From: Flavobacteriaceae bacterium
GTDB taxonomy: Bacteria > Bacteroidota > Bacteroidia > Flavobacteriales > Flavobacteriaceae
Length of the DNA stretch: 7,926 bases
NCBI GenBank assembly: GCA_030633285.1
Contig: DAOVTC010000044.1
Coordinates: 1-7,926, forward strand
Direction: 5' to 3'
Both the position numbers and the translations under genes were made by a program. Below, piece after piece: positions 1-7,389 of this stretch. Below the pieces are notes generated by a model. That model was not told the DNA's origin, searched no databases, and worked only from the letters and a program-made list of their open reading frames with translations. Numbering within the stretch: position 1 is the first letter of the stretch; each line of letters opens with the position of its first letter.

Positions 1-125
1 AGATGAAAAGAGGCAAAAGAATTGTGTTTATTTTGATTCATTATAAAGGCAATAATTAATCCTATAATATGAAAATAACTGATTATTGCAATAGTTTTAC
101 CTTCTTTAACTGTACCTGTATCCAT
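1..125 (-). CDS. DUF4870/Tic20-like small membrane protein, N-terminal part (cut by window edge)
   Basis: The first 41 codons of a minus-strand gene that runs off the left end. The peptide opens MDTGTVKEGKTIAIISYF, has one hydrophobic segment at about residues 11-29, then a polar turn (NQNKHN) and SFASFH. An N-terminal helix followed by a polar turn and an 'N-SFASFH' stretch is typical of the DUF4870 / Tic20-like proteins common in Flavobacteriia, which are small multi-helix membrane proteins of unsettled function. The ATG was chosen because it gives the family's usual short N-terminus. It lies 41 bases after the stop of the dihydroorotase-like gene on the same strand, so co-transcription is likely. 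A nine-T run on the coding strand follows the upstream stop, but I see no stem before it, so it is not called a terminator. The family call rests on a short fragment. Confidence 0.7.
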   Translation of the reverse strand, partial: MDTGTVKEGKTIAIISYFHIIGLIIAFIMNQNKHNSFASFH

Positions 126-166
126 TTTGAGGAGTTTTAATTTATTAGTAAAAATACAAAAAAAAA

Positions 167-1423
167 TTATCTTAAAATCATTTTATTTTTTGCAATAACT
201 CCATAAGTAAATCCTTTTAAACTCTTGCCTAAGAAGGATGAATTTTTTGATTTTGACAAAATATTTTCTTCAGAGAAAGTATAAGTAACATCAGGATTAA
301 ATAATGTTAAATTGGCTTTTTCTCCTTTTGCTATTTTTGTTGAAGTAATACCAAATCTTTTTTGAGGATTTTCGGTTAGGCATAAAATAGTTTGTTCTAA
401 ACCTAAAACTGTATTGACACTGCCAAAAAAACTTTCTAAACCAATAGTGCCATAAAAAGCATTTTCTAATTCTACCTTTTTATTCTCAATATCAATTGGG
501 TTGTGATCACTGGTTATCATATCAATTGTACCATCTTTTAGACCTTTAAGAATAGCTTTGGTATCACTTGTAGACCGTAAAGGTGGAGTAACTTTAAATT
601 TGGTGTCAAAAGTTTTTAATTCTTCATCAGTTAAAATAATATGATGTGCTGAAACACTGCAAGTTACATCTAATTCTTTTTTCTTTGCTTCACGGATTAA
701 TCTTACTGATTTTGAAGTGGTAATTGTTGGGATATGTAATTTTCCACCAGTATATTCTAATAAAAATAAATCTCGAGAAATTTGTAGTTCTTCTGATAAA
801 TTAGGTATTGATTTTAAACCTAATCTGGTAGTATTTTCACTTTCATTTACATAACCTGTTGTTGCTATACTTTTATCTTTTGGAAAACTTAAAATTAAAC
901 CATTAAAATTTTGTGCGTAGAGTAGTGCTATTTTCATCAAATTAGCATTGCTAATGGATTTGTTATAATCGCCAAAAGCAATAGCTCCAGAATTTTGCAT
1001 ATCATACATTTCTGATAACTCTTTACCCTGAGCTTTTTGGGTTAAATTGGCAATAGGATATAGACTTACAGGTGAATCAGAACTTTTACTTATCACAAAT
1101 TCAACAGCCGATTTATTATCTATTACTGGATTCGTATTTGGATTTAGAGCAATAGCCGTAAAACCGCTTTTTGCAGCGACGATTAAGCCATTTTTAATAT
1201 TCTCTCTTTCTTCAAAACCTGGCTCTCCAAATGATACACTACTATCAAACCAACCATTTGAAATATGTAAATTTTTTAATACAACTTCTTTACAATTATT
1301 TGGTTTAACAATTTTATTAGCAATTTTAGTTATAATTCCGTTTTCTATTAAAACATCTTTTATTTGTTTATGAAAATTAGAATTTTTATCTATAATTTTA
1401 GCAGATTTTAAAAGTATTTTCAC
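167..1423 (-). CDS. Dihydroorotase-like amidohydrolase, probably catalytically inactive (PyrC'-type)
   Basis: A 418-residue protein, full length for class I dihydroorotases, which close the dihydroorotate ring in pyrimidine synthesis. The fold is recognisable: FGEPGFEERENI (residues 65-76), NPNTNPVIDN (94-103), GYVNE (190-194), LGLKSIPNLSEE (201-212), TSDHNPI (304-310) and YGTIGLESFF (324-333). The metal site is not intact. The usual D-x-H-x-H-x-R before EPG reads D60-S-S-V-S-F-G, so both histidines and the arginine are gone. The histidine of the HxED-type motif is F180, and that of the H-x-S-T motif aligns with T233. The SDDG aspartate pair reads GDYN (151-154). D306 remains. By family knowledge this should not bind the zinc centre, so a scaffold role like Pseudomonas PyrC', which supports aspartate transcarbamoylase, is inferred. 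The start is GTG (1423-1421): the next codons give MKILLKSAK, the expected N-terminus, and no upstream ATG fits better. It lies 40 bases downstream of the BatA-domain gene. Many databases would label it simply pyrC. Confidence 0.9.
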   Translation of the reverse strand: MKILLKSAKIIDKNSNFHKQIKDVLIENGIITKIANKIVKPNNCKEVVLKNLHISNGWFDSSVSFGEPGFEERENIKNGLIVAAKSGFTAIALNPNTNPVIDNKSAVEFVISKSSDSPVSLYPIANLTQKAQGKELSEMYDMQNSGAIAFGDYNKSISNANLMKIALLYAQNFNGLILSFPKDKSIATTGYVNESENTTRLGLKSIPNLSEELQISRDLFLLEYTGGKLHIPTITTSKSVRLIREAKKKELDVTCSVSAHHIILTDEELKTFDTKFKVTPPLRSTSDTKAILKGLKDGTIDMITSDHNPIDIENKKVELENAFYGTIGLESFFGSVNTVLGLEQTILCLTENPQKRFGITSTKIAKGEKANLTLFNPDVTYTFSEENILSKSKNSSFLGKSLKGFTYGVIAKNKMILR

Positions 1424-1431
1424 TTGAAGTG
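1421..1431. repeat. Palindrome CACTT-G-AAGTG over the GTG start of the dihydroorotase-like gene
   Basis: An 11-base palindrome includes the GTG start codon itself (1423-1421 on the minus strand). In the transcript the start codon would sit in the 3' arm. The stem would be only four pairs with a three-base loop, so it is probably weak. The same arms, CACTT and AAGTG, recur with a seven-base spacer at 6056-6072. Confidence 0.35.
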
Positions 1432-1463
1432 TTTTTTAGTTTTTAAAAGTAATTATTTAATAG

Positions 1464-3422
1464 CTAACTTTTTAAGAATTTTTGTAATGCAATTTCTATT
1501 CCTAGAAATAACAATGCAAAAATAATAAATAATTGCCATAAATTGTGTTTTATATATTGATCGTTTAAATTTGTTATTGCACTGTTTATAGAGGTGAAGT
1601 ATTTAGCATTTTTAACATTTTTCACTAATTGATCTATGGGGTAATAAGTTAAATCACTTTCTTTTCTATCAAAATTGTATGCTACATTTTGAAGTAAATT
1701 GTTTTTATGTGTTATTTGATAGATTCCATCTTGTAAGGGATTTATATCAGTTTGAATCCTTACGTGATTTGATGTTTTTGTTTGTAGTGGAATAAAGTCA
1801 GAGTTTTTGTTTTTAATATGCAAAACATCATCTTTATTGCTGTTAGATTTAAGAATTAACTCATTCTTCTTTCCTACAGTCAAGTATAAATTTTTAGAAT
1901 TTGAATTTTGTAAGGCAAAATTGTAAAAAACGGGAACAATTAAAGGAGATGAAATAAAATTAGAATTATCTCTATTTAAAGAAGAAGAAATCCAATAAAA
2001 TTTACTGTTATTCAGTTTTTTTTCTGAGATAAAATCACTTTTATCATCAAATTGTAAAATAGATGTTGTTTGGTTTAGTTTTGATACAAAATTTTGATTT
2101 ACAGTTGGATATTGAAAATTGTCAATTTGTTTTTGGAATACATTTTTAAAAAATGGATGGTTATAATTAATAGTTGTAATCGTTTTTTTTGAGTCATTTT
2201 GTTTAATGATTTCTCCAATTTGTAAAGTAGATAATAATTTATTGTAAGACGCAATATCACTTTCTTTTGACGGAATAACTACCAAATTACCTTCTTTTTC
2301 AATATAATTCTTTAAAATACTAATTAGTGAATTTGGTATAGAAACAAGACTATTTAAAATGATTAAATTTTGATTTGGTATTAAGCTATAGTCCAACTTG
2401 CTTATACTTGTACTTTTGTAATTAAACTCTTTAGAATTATAAATTTTTGATAAAAAATCATTGGTTTCGCCTATTGCTAAAACATTTCTTATTTCTTTTT
2501 TTGGTAAACTAAAATGTAAGTTATTATCAAATAATAATTTATTGTCATTTAAGCTTATTTTTCCAAAAATATCATTTGAATTTGGCAAAGTAAATTCAAT
2601 TATTTTTGATACATTTTTATTTAAAGAAACAGTTGCTTTACCTGATAAATTATTATTGGTATACATAGAGATACTCAAATTTTTAATTTGAATATGATGA
2701 CTTTTTATTTTTGATTTTATTTTGATGGATTCATTATCTTGTTCACTTACCCAAATGCTATCAATAGAAATGTTTTCTGCTTTTTTAGGAAGAGTTTGTA
2801 CAAAAATATAAGTTGATGTGCTATCAAAAATTAGATTATCGTAATCACTATTAATTATTTGAAAATCAGATATTAAAACAGTATTGGTTGATGAATTTCT
2901 TTTTTTTATTTGCAGGCTTTTTATTTCTAATAAAATTGTTTTTAAATCTTTTTTAATAGGATAATAATTAATTTTTAATAGTTCATTTTTTAAGTGATCT
3001 ATTTGGATATCTTTATATGTTTTATTATTAGTAATAAGTGTTATAAAGTTTTCTTTATCATTAAAAGAATCAATTAAGTCAGACTTTGCATTTTGTAGTA
3101 GCTCACCTTTTTCTCCTTTGGCTTGCATACTAAAAGAATTGTCCAAATAAACATAAGTTTCAACCTTTGCATTAATTTTATCTTTGCTGAAATAAGGTTG
3201 TGCAAAAGCCGTAATTAAACTTGCAAAAAGTAATAACCTACTTAATAAAATTAAAAGTTTTTTAAGCTTTGAGCTTTTACGTGTTTGTTGCTCAATTTGC
3301 TTTAATAATTTGACATTGGTAAATGCAACTTTTTGAAATTTTTGTAATTGAAATAAATGAATAAGAATTGGAATAATTAGTAAAAAAAGAAGATATAAAA
3401 TTTCAGGATTTTTGAATTGCAT
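1464..3422 (-). CDS. BatA-domain vWA membrane protein
   Basis: A 652-residue protein with the N-terminal BatA/aerotolerance-type domain. Residues 1-25 form a first membrane helix, FKNPEILYLLFLLIIPILIHLF. A basic cytoplasmic stretch (KFQKVAFTNVKLLKQ and RKSSKLKK) follows, then a second helix at about 56-74. From about 86 it resembles a von Willebrand A domain with an intact metal-site motif D94-N-S96-F-S98, and VLISDFQ at 182-188 fits a core strand. Residues 310-400 (VLAIGE, LIILNS, NLVVIPS) resemble the glutamine-amidotransferase-like fold seen in large BatA-domain proteins. A last helix spans about 627-647, leaving a short basic tail. This predicts a large extracytoplasmic part held by membrane helices at both ends. 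Function in this family is unsettled; Bat proteins were linked to aerotolerance and stress, and vWA domains usually bind proteins. No MoxR ATPase or BatB-E partner is visible here. It is the first gene of a probable operon with the dihydroorotase-like gene and begins after the lon terminator. The middle is very rich in Asn, Lys and Ser. Confidence 0.87.
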   Translation of the reverse strand: MQFKNPEILYLLFLLIIPILIHLFQLQKFQKVAFTNVKLLKQIEQQTRKSSKLKKLLILLSRLLLFASLITAFAQPYFSKDKINAKVETYVYLDNSFSMQAKGEKGELLQNAKSDLIDSFNDKENFITLITNNKTYKDIQIDHLKNELLKINYYPIKKDLKTILLEIKSLQIKKRNSSTNTVLISDFQIINSDYDNLIFDSTSTYIFVQTLPKKAENISIDSIWVSEQDNESIKIKSKIKSHHIQIKNLSISMYTNNNLSGKATVSLNKNVSKIIEFTLPNSNDIFGKISLNDNKLLFDNNLHFSLPKKEIRNVLAIGETNDFLSKIYNSKEFNYKSTSISKLDYSLIPNQNLIILNSLVSIPNSLISILKNYIEKEGNLVVIPSKESDIASYNKLLSTLQIGEIIKQNDSKKTITTINYNHPFFKNVFQKQIDNFQYPTVNQNFVSKLNQTTSILQFDDKSDFISEKKLNNSKFYWISSSLNRDNSNFISSPLIVPVFYNFALQNSNSKNLYLTVGKKNELILKSNSNKDDVLHIKNKNSDFIPLQTKTSNHVRIQTDINPLQDGIYQITHKNNLLQNVAYNFDRKESDLTYYPIDQLVKNVKNAKYFTSINSAITNLNDQYIKHNLWQLFIIFALLFLGIEIALQKFLKS

Positions 3423-3442
3423 TATTCCGAATAACGATTTTT

Positions 3443-3450
3443 CAAATTTA
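3443..3450 (-). promoter_or_regulatory. Candidate Bacteroidota promoter -7 box for the BatA-domain operon
   Basis: On the minus strand this reads TAAATTTG, an exact match to the Bacteroidota -7 consensus TAnnTTTG. Transcription would start at about 3437, leaving a leader of roughly 15 bases before the ATG at 3422. No TTG is visible at the expected -33 position, where the DNA is almost pure A and T. The box lies between the lon terminator and the BatA-domain gene, where an operon promoter is needed. In DNA this A+T rich, chance matches are not rare. Confidence 0.45.
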
Positions 3451-3473
3451 GTAAATTATTTAATAAATAAAAT

Positions 3474-3508
3474 AAAAAAAACACTGCTTCATTATAAAAC
3501 AGTGTTTT
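3474..3508 (-). terminator. Intrinsic terminator of lon
   Basis: Read on the minus strand, AAAACACTG (3508-3500) pairs perfectly over nine bases with CAGTGTTTT (3486-3478) across a 13-base loop. The T-run continues through 3474 to give a U-tract, followed by more A+T. It begins 18 bases past the lon stop codon. The plus-strand side has no T-run after the stem, so it should work in the lon direction only. It separates lon from the BatA-domain operon. Confidence 0.85.
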
Positions 3509-3526
3509 GAAAAATGGTTACATTTC

Positions 3527-5983
3527 TTAATTCAATTTTTTAGCATTCTTTACTTTTTGTTTTAGTAAAGCAAGTTCAATAACTTCTTTCATTTCATTTA
3601 CATAATGAAAAGTTAATCCTTTTAGATATTTAGGTGTAATATCATCAATATCTTTTTTGTTTTCTGCACAAAGAATAATCTCTTTTATATTTGCACGTTT
3701 TGCAGCAAGAATTTTTTCTTTGATGCCTCCAACAGGTAAAACTTTACCACGTAAGGTTATTTCACCTGTCATTGCTAATTTAGCCTTTACTTTTCTTTGG
3801 GTAAATGATGAAACTAATGATGTTAGCATCGTTATACCAGCACTTGGCCCATCTTTTGGTGTAGCACCTTCTGGCACGTGGATATGAATATTATGGTTGA
3901 TTATAGTTCCGTATTTAATTCCGAAATCATCTGCATTTGCTTTGATATATTCTAAAGCAATAGTAGCCGATTCTTTCATTACTTTACCTAAATTTCCTGT
4001 AATAGTTAATACTCCTTTACCTTTTGAAAGAATAGATTCAATAAATAATATATCTCCACCAACACTTGTCCATGCTAATCCTGTAACAACACCAGCAACT
4101 TCATTATTTTCATATTTATCTCTTTCCAGGTGAGAAGGGCCAAGAATTTTTTCAATATCAGCATTGTTGATTTTGATATTGTATTCTTCTTCCATTACAA
4201 TGGATTTGGCTGCGTATCTTACAACTTTTGCTATTTTTTTATCTAATCCTCTAACACCTGATTCACGAGTATAGCCAGTAACAATTTTTTCTAATTGTGC
4301 TTTGCCAATTTTTAGATCTTTTGATTTCAATCCGTGTTCTGTCAATTGTTTTGGTAATAAATGACGTTTGGCTATCTCAATCTTTTCTTCAATAGTATAA
4401 CCACTTACATTAATTATTTCCATTCTATCTCTCAAAGCCCATGGTATAGTTGACAAGCTATTTGCAGTTGCGATAAATAATACTTTTGACAGATCATAAC
4501 CAAGTTCTAAATAATTGTCGTAAAAATTTATATTTTGCTCAGGATCAAGAACTTCTAACATAGCTGATGCTGGATCTCCACTATGACTTGATGCTAATTT
4601 GTCAATTTCATCTAATACAAAAACAGGATTTGATGATTCAGCTTTTTTAATATTTTGGATAATTCTACCAGGCATTGCGCCAATATATGTTTTTCTATGC
4701 CCTCTAATTTCAGCTTCATCCCGCATGCCACCAAGCGACATTCTTATGTATTTTCTACCAAGTGACTCAGCAACTGATTTTCCCAGAGAAGTTTTTCCAA
4801 CACCTGGAGGTCCGTATAGGCATATTATAGGAGATTTCATATCTCCCTTTAATTTTAAAACAGCCAAATGTTCAATAATTCTTTCTTTAACCTTATCTAA
4901 CCCATAATGATCTCTATCTAATATTTTTTGAGCTCTTTTTAAGTCAAAAATATCTTTAGTATATTCTCCCCACGGTAATTCTAACAACAAGTCTAAATAA
5001 TTTCTTTGAATAGAATATTCGGCAACTTGAGGATTCATTCTTTGCAATCTGCCAAGTTCTTTATCAAAAGTTTGCAAAACTTCTTTACTCCATTTTTTAG
5101 TTTTAGCAAGCTCACGCATTTCTTCAATTTCTTCATCATGAGAAACTCCACCTAGCTCTTCCTGAATTGTTTTCATTTGCTGATGTAGATAATATTCACG
5201 CTGTTGCTGATCCATATCTTCACGAACTTTAGATTGAATATCATTACTAAGCTGTAAGCGTTGTAATTCAATATTCATCTTTTTTAAAGTCTCAAAAGCT
5301 CTGTCTTTTAAATTATGAATGTTTAAAAGCTCTTGTTTTGCAGCAGTTTTTAAATTTAAGTTAGAAGAAACAAAATTTATCAAAAATGAATCACTTTGAA
5401 TATTCTGAATAGCAAATGAAGCCTCACTTGGAATATTTGGATTTTCTTTAATGATTTTCAATGAAAGTTCTTTAACAGAATCAATAATTGCTCTAAACTC
5501 TGATTCTTTTTTATCAGGAATTTCTTCAACTAACTCTTTTACCTTTGCTTTTAAATAAGGTTTTTCTTGAGTTAAACTTTCAATTTCAAAACGTTTTTTA
5601 CCTTGTAATACAACCATGGTATTACCATCAGGCATTTTAAGTACTTTTAATATTCTAGCAACTGTACCAATTGGATAAACATCATCTAATGTAGGGTCTT
5701 CAGTAGCTTCATTTTTTTGTGCAACTACTCCAATAGTTTTGTTTCCCTTATTAGCTTCCTTTATTAGTTTAATTGATTGATCTCTACCTGCAGTAATTGG
5801 TATTACCACTCCTGGAAATAAAACTGTATTTCGTAAAGGTAAAATTGGTAATATTTCAGGTACACTTTCATTTTTTATTTCTTCTTCGTCTTCGGGCGTC
5901 ATTAAAGGGATTAATTCAGCATCTTCATCTAATATATTTTGAAGTGACAAATTGTCAATATTTAAAAATTTAGTTCTACTCAT
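3527..5983 (-). CDS. lon: ATP-dependent Lon protease
   Basis: An 818-residue Lon (LonA type), the cytoplasmic homo-hexameric AAA+ serine protease that degrades misfolded and short-lived regulatory proteins. The order is complete. An acidic leader of about 42 residues, as in other flavobacterial Lon proteins, precedes the substrate-binding domain starting at [13 protein letters not shown] (about 45-57). A helical, coiled-coil-prone region spans about 230-320. The AAA+ module has Walker A GPPGVGKT (391-398), Walker B VFVLDEID (454-461), a sensor ATAN (505-508) and arginines in LRDR (517-520). The protease domain has the catalytic serine S714 in DGPSAG. Its partner lysine is K757 in GGIKEK, the same 43-residue spacing as S679/K722 of Escherichia coli Lon. 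The ATG gives the family N-terminus. An intrinsic terminator follows directly and the gene diverges from the sigma-factor gene, so it is probably monocistronic. I saw no exact TAnnTTTG box upstream. Inverted repeats lie 12 and 30 bases before the start. Confidence 0.98.
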   Translation of the reverse strand: MSRTKFLNIDNLSLQNILDEDAELIPLMTPEDEEEIKNESVPEILPILPLRNTVLFPGVVIPITAGRDQSIKLIKEANKGNKTIGVVAQKNEATEDPTLDDVYPIGTVARILKVLKMPDGNTMVVLQGKKRFEIESLTQEKPYLKAKVKELVEEIPDKKESEFRAIIDSVKELSLKIIKENPNIPSEASFAIQNIQSDSFLINFVSSNLNLKTAAKQELLNIHNLKDRAFETLKKMNIELQRLQLSNDIQSKVREDMDQQQREYYLHQQMKTIQEELGGVSHDEEIEEMRELAKTKKWSKEVLQTFDKELGRLQRMNPQVAEYSIQRNYLDLLLELPWGEYTKDIFDLKRAQKILDRDHYGLDKVKERIIEHLAVLKLKGDMKSPIICLYGPPGVGKTSLGKSVAESLGRKYIRMSLGGMRDEAEIRGHRKTYIGAMPGRIIQNIKKAESSNPVFVLDEIDKLASSHSGDPASAMLEVLDPEQNINFYDNYLELGYDLSKVLFIATANSLSTIPWALRDRMEIINVSGYTIEEKIEIAKRHLLPKQLTEHGLKSKDLKIGKAQLEKIVTGYTRESGVRGLDKKIAKVVRYAAKSIVMEEEYNIKINNADIEKILGPSHLERDKYENNEVAGVVTGLAWTSVGGDILFIESILSKGKGVLTITGNLGKVMKESATIALEYIKANADDFGIKYGTIINHNIHIHVPEGATPKDGPSAGITMLTSLVSSFTQRKVKAKLAMTGEITLRGKVLPVGGIKEKILAAKRANIKEIILCAENKKDIDDITPKYLKGLTFHYVNEMKEVIELALLKQKVKNAKKLN

Positions 5984-5994
5984 ATCTTATTTAA

Positions 5995-6005
5995 GTCATT
6001 TTGAC
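5995..6005. repeat. Short palindrome GTCA-TTT-TGAC next to the lon start
   Basis: GTCA (5995-5998) and TGAC (6002-6005) are perfect inverted arms around TTT, ending 12 bases before the lon ATG. It could be a small operator half-site pair or could be chance. It holds the few G and C bases of this stretch. Confidence 0.35.
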
Positions 6006-6012
6006 ATTATAA

Positions 6013-6036
6013 ATAGTAATATTTAATGATTACTAT
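6013..6036. repeat. Inverted repeat upstream of lon, candidate operator
   Basis: ATAGTAAT (6013-6020) and ATTACTAT (6029-6036) are perfect eight-base inverted arms around an eight-base spacer. It begins 30 bases upstream of the lon ATG, about where promoter elements would sit. The arms are mostly A and T, so an RNA hairpin would be weak; a dimeric regulator site is more likely than a terminator. Confidence 0.45.
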
Positions 6037-6049
6037 AAATTATATTAAT

Positions 6050-6078
6050 TTTAAACACTTGATAATTAAGTGGTTAAA
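6050..6078. repeat. Imperfect 29-base inverted repeat in the lon/sigma region
   Basis: The outer arms TTTAA and TTAAA and the inner arms CACTT (6056-6060) and AAGTG (6068-6072) are all inverted pairs, with a single A/G mismatch (6055/6073) between them. A seven-base spacer, GATAATT, lies at the centre. Ten of eleven arm positions pair. It starts 67 bases upstream of lon and ends 196 bases before the sigma start. No gene ends here, so it is not explained as a terminator. Confidence 0.5.
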
Positions 6079-6164
6079 TATTTATTATTTTAATTTCTAA
6101 ACTATAATATTCAATTCTTGTGCCAATACTCTTTTTAATTATTATAATTTATTTTAATCAATTC

Positions 6165-6176
6165 CTAAATATTTAG
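6165..6176. repeat. Perfect 12-base palindrome upstream of the sigma gene
   Basis: CTAAATATTTAG is a perfect palindrome about 98 bases upstream of the sigma start codon. It could be a regulator site. Its low complexity makes chance a real alternative. Confidence 0.35.
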
Positions 6177-6273
6177 AATAGTGATAATAAATGTTTTATA
6201 AATTATTGTAAATTTAAAAGTGTAAAGTGTAACAGATTGAATAATATATTGTCATTAAAATAGAAGTCAAGTA

Positions 6274-6846
6274 TTGCAAGAGAAATACAAACATATTAAC
6301 CAACTGATAACTTCTTGTAAAGAAGGTAAACCATCTGCACAGTTTGAAATATACAAGTTATATTATAAGGCAATGTACAACACTGCTTTAAGGATAATGC
6401 AAGATAGTTTTGAAGCTGAAGATATAATGCAAGAAGCTTTTTTAAACGCTTTTACAAAACTAGATACCTTTAAAGGAGAAGTACCGTTTGGAGCATGGTT
6501 AAAAAGAATTGTAATTAATAAAAGTTTGACTCAAATTAAAAAGAATAATCGATATACAGAAGTGAGCTTAGATAAAGTTGAAAATGTGCTATCCGATAAC
6601 GATGATCAAACTCAAACAAATGAAATGATGGATTATTCAGCTATAAAAGCAAAAGAAGTTGTTAAAACGATAGAGCAATTAAAAGATAATTATCGAGTAG
6701 CATTGACACTGAGTTTAATTGAAGGTTATGACAATGAAGAAATTGCAGGAATTATGCATATAAGTAATGAAAATTGTAGAACAACTATTTCAAGAGCAAA
6801 AAATAAATTAAGAAAATTAATTAACCATCAGACTTTAGTAAATTAA
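6274..6846 (+). CDS. ECF-type RNA polymerase sigma factor (RpoE-like)
   Basis: A 190-residue extracytoplasmic-function sigma factor, which directs RNA polymerase to a small regulon, usually after release from an anti-sigma factor. Region 2 spans about 22-92, with AMYNTALRIMQD, EAEDIMQEAFLNAFTKL (core-polymerase and -10 contacts) and FKGEVPFGAWLKRIVINKS. An acidic, polar linker runs about 93-125. Region 4 spans about 128-182 with the helix-turn-helix NEEIAGIMHISNENCRTTISRAKNKLRK (154-181). The start is TTG: an in-frame stop lies at 6256-6258 and no ATG occurs before residue 34, which is inside region 2. Starting at TTG gives the full N-terminus MQEKYKHINQLI, which I recognise as typical of flavobacterial members. 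It is followed after six bases by the putative anti-sigma gene, so the two are almost certainly translated from one message. The regulon is unknown. Autoregulation is usual for the class but no matching promoter was recognised. Confidence 0.93.
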   Translation: MQEKYKHINQLITSCKEGKPSAQFEIYKLYYKAMYNTALRIMQDSFEAEDIMQEAFLNAFTKLDTFKGEVPFGAWLKRIVINKSLTQIKKNNRYTEVSLDKVENVLSDNDDQTQTNEMMDYSAIKAKEVVKTIEQLKDNYRVALTLSLIEGYDNEEIAGIMHISNENCRTTISRAKNKLRKLINHQTLVN

Positions 6847-6852
6847 AAAAAA

Positions 6853-7389
6853 ATGAAAAAAGATTTAGAAAATATCTTTAAAGATTTAAAAGGTGATTTT
6901 GATTTTGCTGAACCAAATATTGGGCATTTTGAACGATTTGAAGCTAAATTGAAATCTTATAATAAAGAACCAATTAAAAGTCGAGGGATACAATTGCATT
7001 GGTTAGCAATAGCCGCATCAATAATATTGTTTTTTGGTTTTTGGTTAGGAAATTATAACTCTCAAAATGGAGTAGAATTGGCAGAGGTTTCACCAAAAAT
7101 GGAAGAAACTCAAAATTTTTATTTAGCTGCAATACAAAATGAAATTGAACAAATTAAAAGTCAGCAAACACCTGAAAATCAACAAATTATTAACGATGCT
7201 TTTGTGCAATTAGAAAATTTAGAAAAAAATTATAAAAAGCTAACCATTGAGCTCAAAGAAAGTAATGAAGATAAACGCGTAATATATGCCATGATTGCAA
7301 ATTTTCAAAAGCGCATTGAAGTATTGCAAAACTTGGTTGATCAATTAGAAGATTTTAAAAATCTGACTTTAGAAGAGAATACGGTATAA
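6853..7389 (+). CDS. Putative anti-sigma factor, single-pass membrane coiled-coil protein
   Basis: A 178-residue protein with three visible parts. Residues 1-47 are a charged, soluble N-terminus containing LENIFKDLKGDFDFAEPNIGHFERFEAKL. One membrane helix spans about 49-67 (HWLAIAASIILFFGFWLGN). A long, charged helical C-terminus spans about 80-172 and is probably coiled coil (NEIEQIKS, FVQLENLEKNYKKLTIELKES, FQKRIEVLQNLVDQLEDF). Positive residues before the helix suggest the N-terminus is in the cytoplasm, where it could bind the sigma factor, with the coiled coil outside as a sensor. There is no zinc-finger (HxxxCxxC) motif and no cysteine, so it is not a ZAS-type anti-sigma factor. The role is inferred from its place six bases after the sigma gene and its topology. 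Similar hypothetical proteins follow this sigma factor in other Flavobacteriia. It could instead be an envelope accessory protein. The ATG gives MKKDLENIF and no upstream alternative exists in the short gap. Confidence 0.75.
   Translation: MKKDLENIFKDLKGDFDFAEPNIGHFERFEAKLKSYNKEPIKSRGIQLHWLAIAASIILFFGFWLGNYNSQNGVELAEVSPKMEETQNFYLAAIQNEIEQIKSQQTPENQQIINDAFVQLENLEKNYKKLTIELKESNEDKRVIYAMIANFQKRIEVLQNLVDQLEDFKNLTLEENTV

Larger units (their letters stand above)
5984..6273. other. Divergent lon/sigma intergenic region, no gene seen
   Basis: 290 bases, extremely A+T rich, between the divergent starts of lon and the ECF sigma gene. Both promoters should be here. I found no open frame with coding character, no tRNA-like structure and no exact TAnnTTTG box on either strand. 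Near misses for the sigma gene are TATATTG (6245-6251), one T short of the consensus, and TTG at 6206-6208 without a well-spaced partner. Several inverted repeats lie here and are listed separately. Confidence 0.75.

Noticed and set aside
158..166. Nine-base T-run (minus strand) after the dihydroorotase-like stop as a terminator
   Set aside because: No stem of useful length precedes it and the next gene starts only 41 bases past the stop, so continuation of the operon is more likely.
1047..1373. 108-residue plus-strand frame opposite the dihydroorotase-like gene
   Set aside because: It lies wholly inside a clear full-length gene on the other strand and shows no motif; an antisense shadow.
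2461..2691. 76-residue plus-strand frame opposite the BatA-domain gene
   Set aside because: Embedded in a full-length gene on the other strand, low complexity, no recognisable family.
3657..4907. Three plus-strand frames opposite lon (3657-3887, 3897-4133, 4599-4907)
   Set aside because: All lie inside the highly conserved lon coding sequence and have no domain features of their own; conserved lon codons explain the open antisense frames.
6050..6078. The inverted repeat as an intrinsic terminator
   Set aside because: No gene ends near it on either strand and the following sequence is a mixed A/T stretch rather than a clean T-run.
6206..6251. TTG (6206-6208) with TATATTG (6245-6251) as the sigma-gene promoter
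   Set aside because: The spacing between the two elements is about 36 bases, far from the roughly 19 expected, and the -7 box lacks one T; not strong enough to call.
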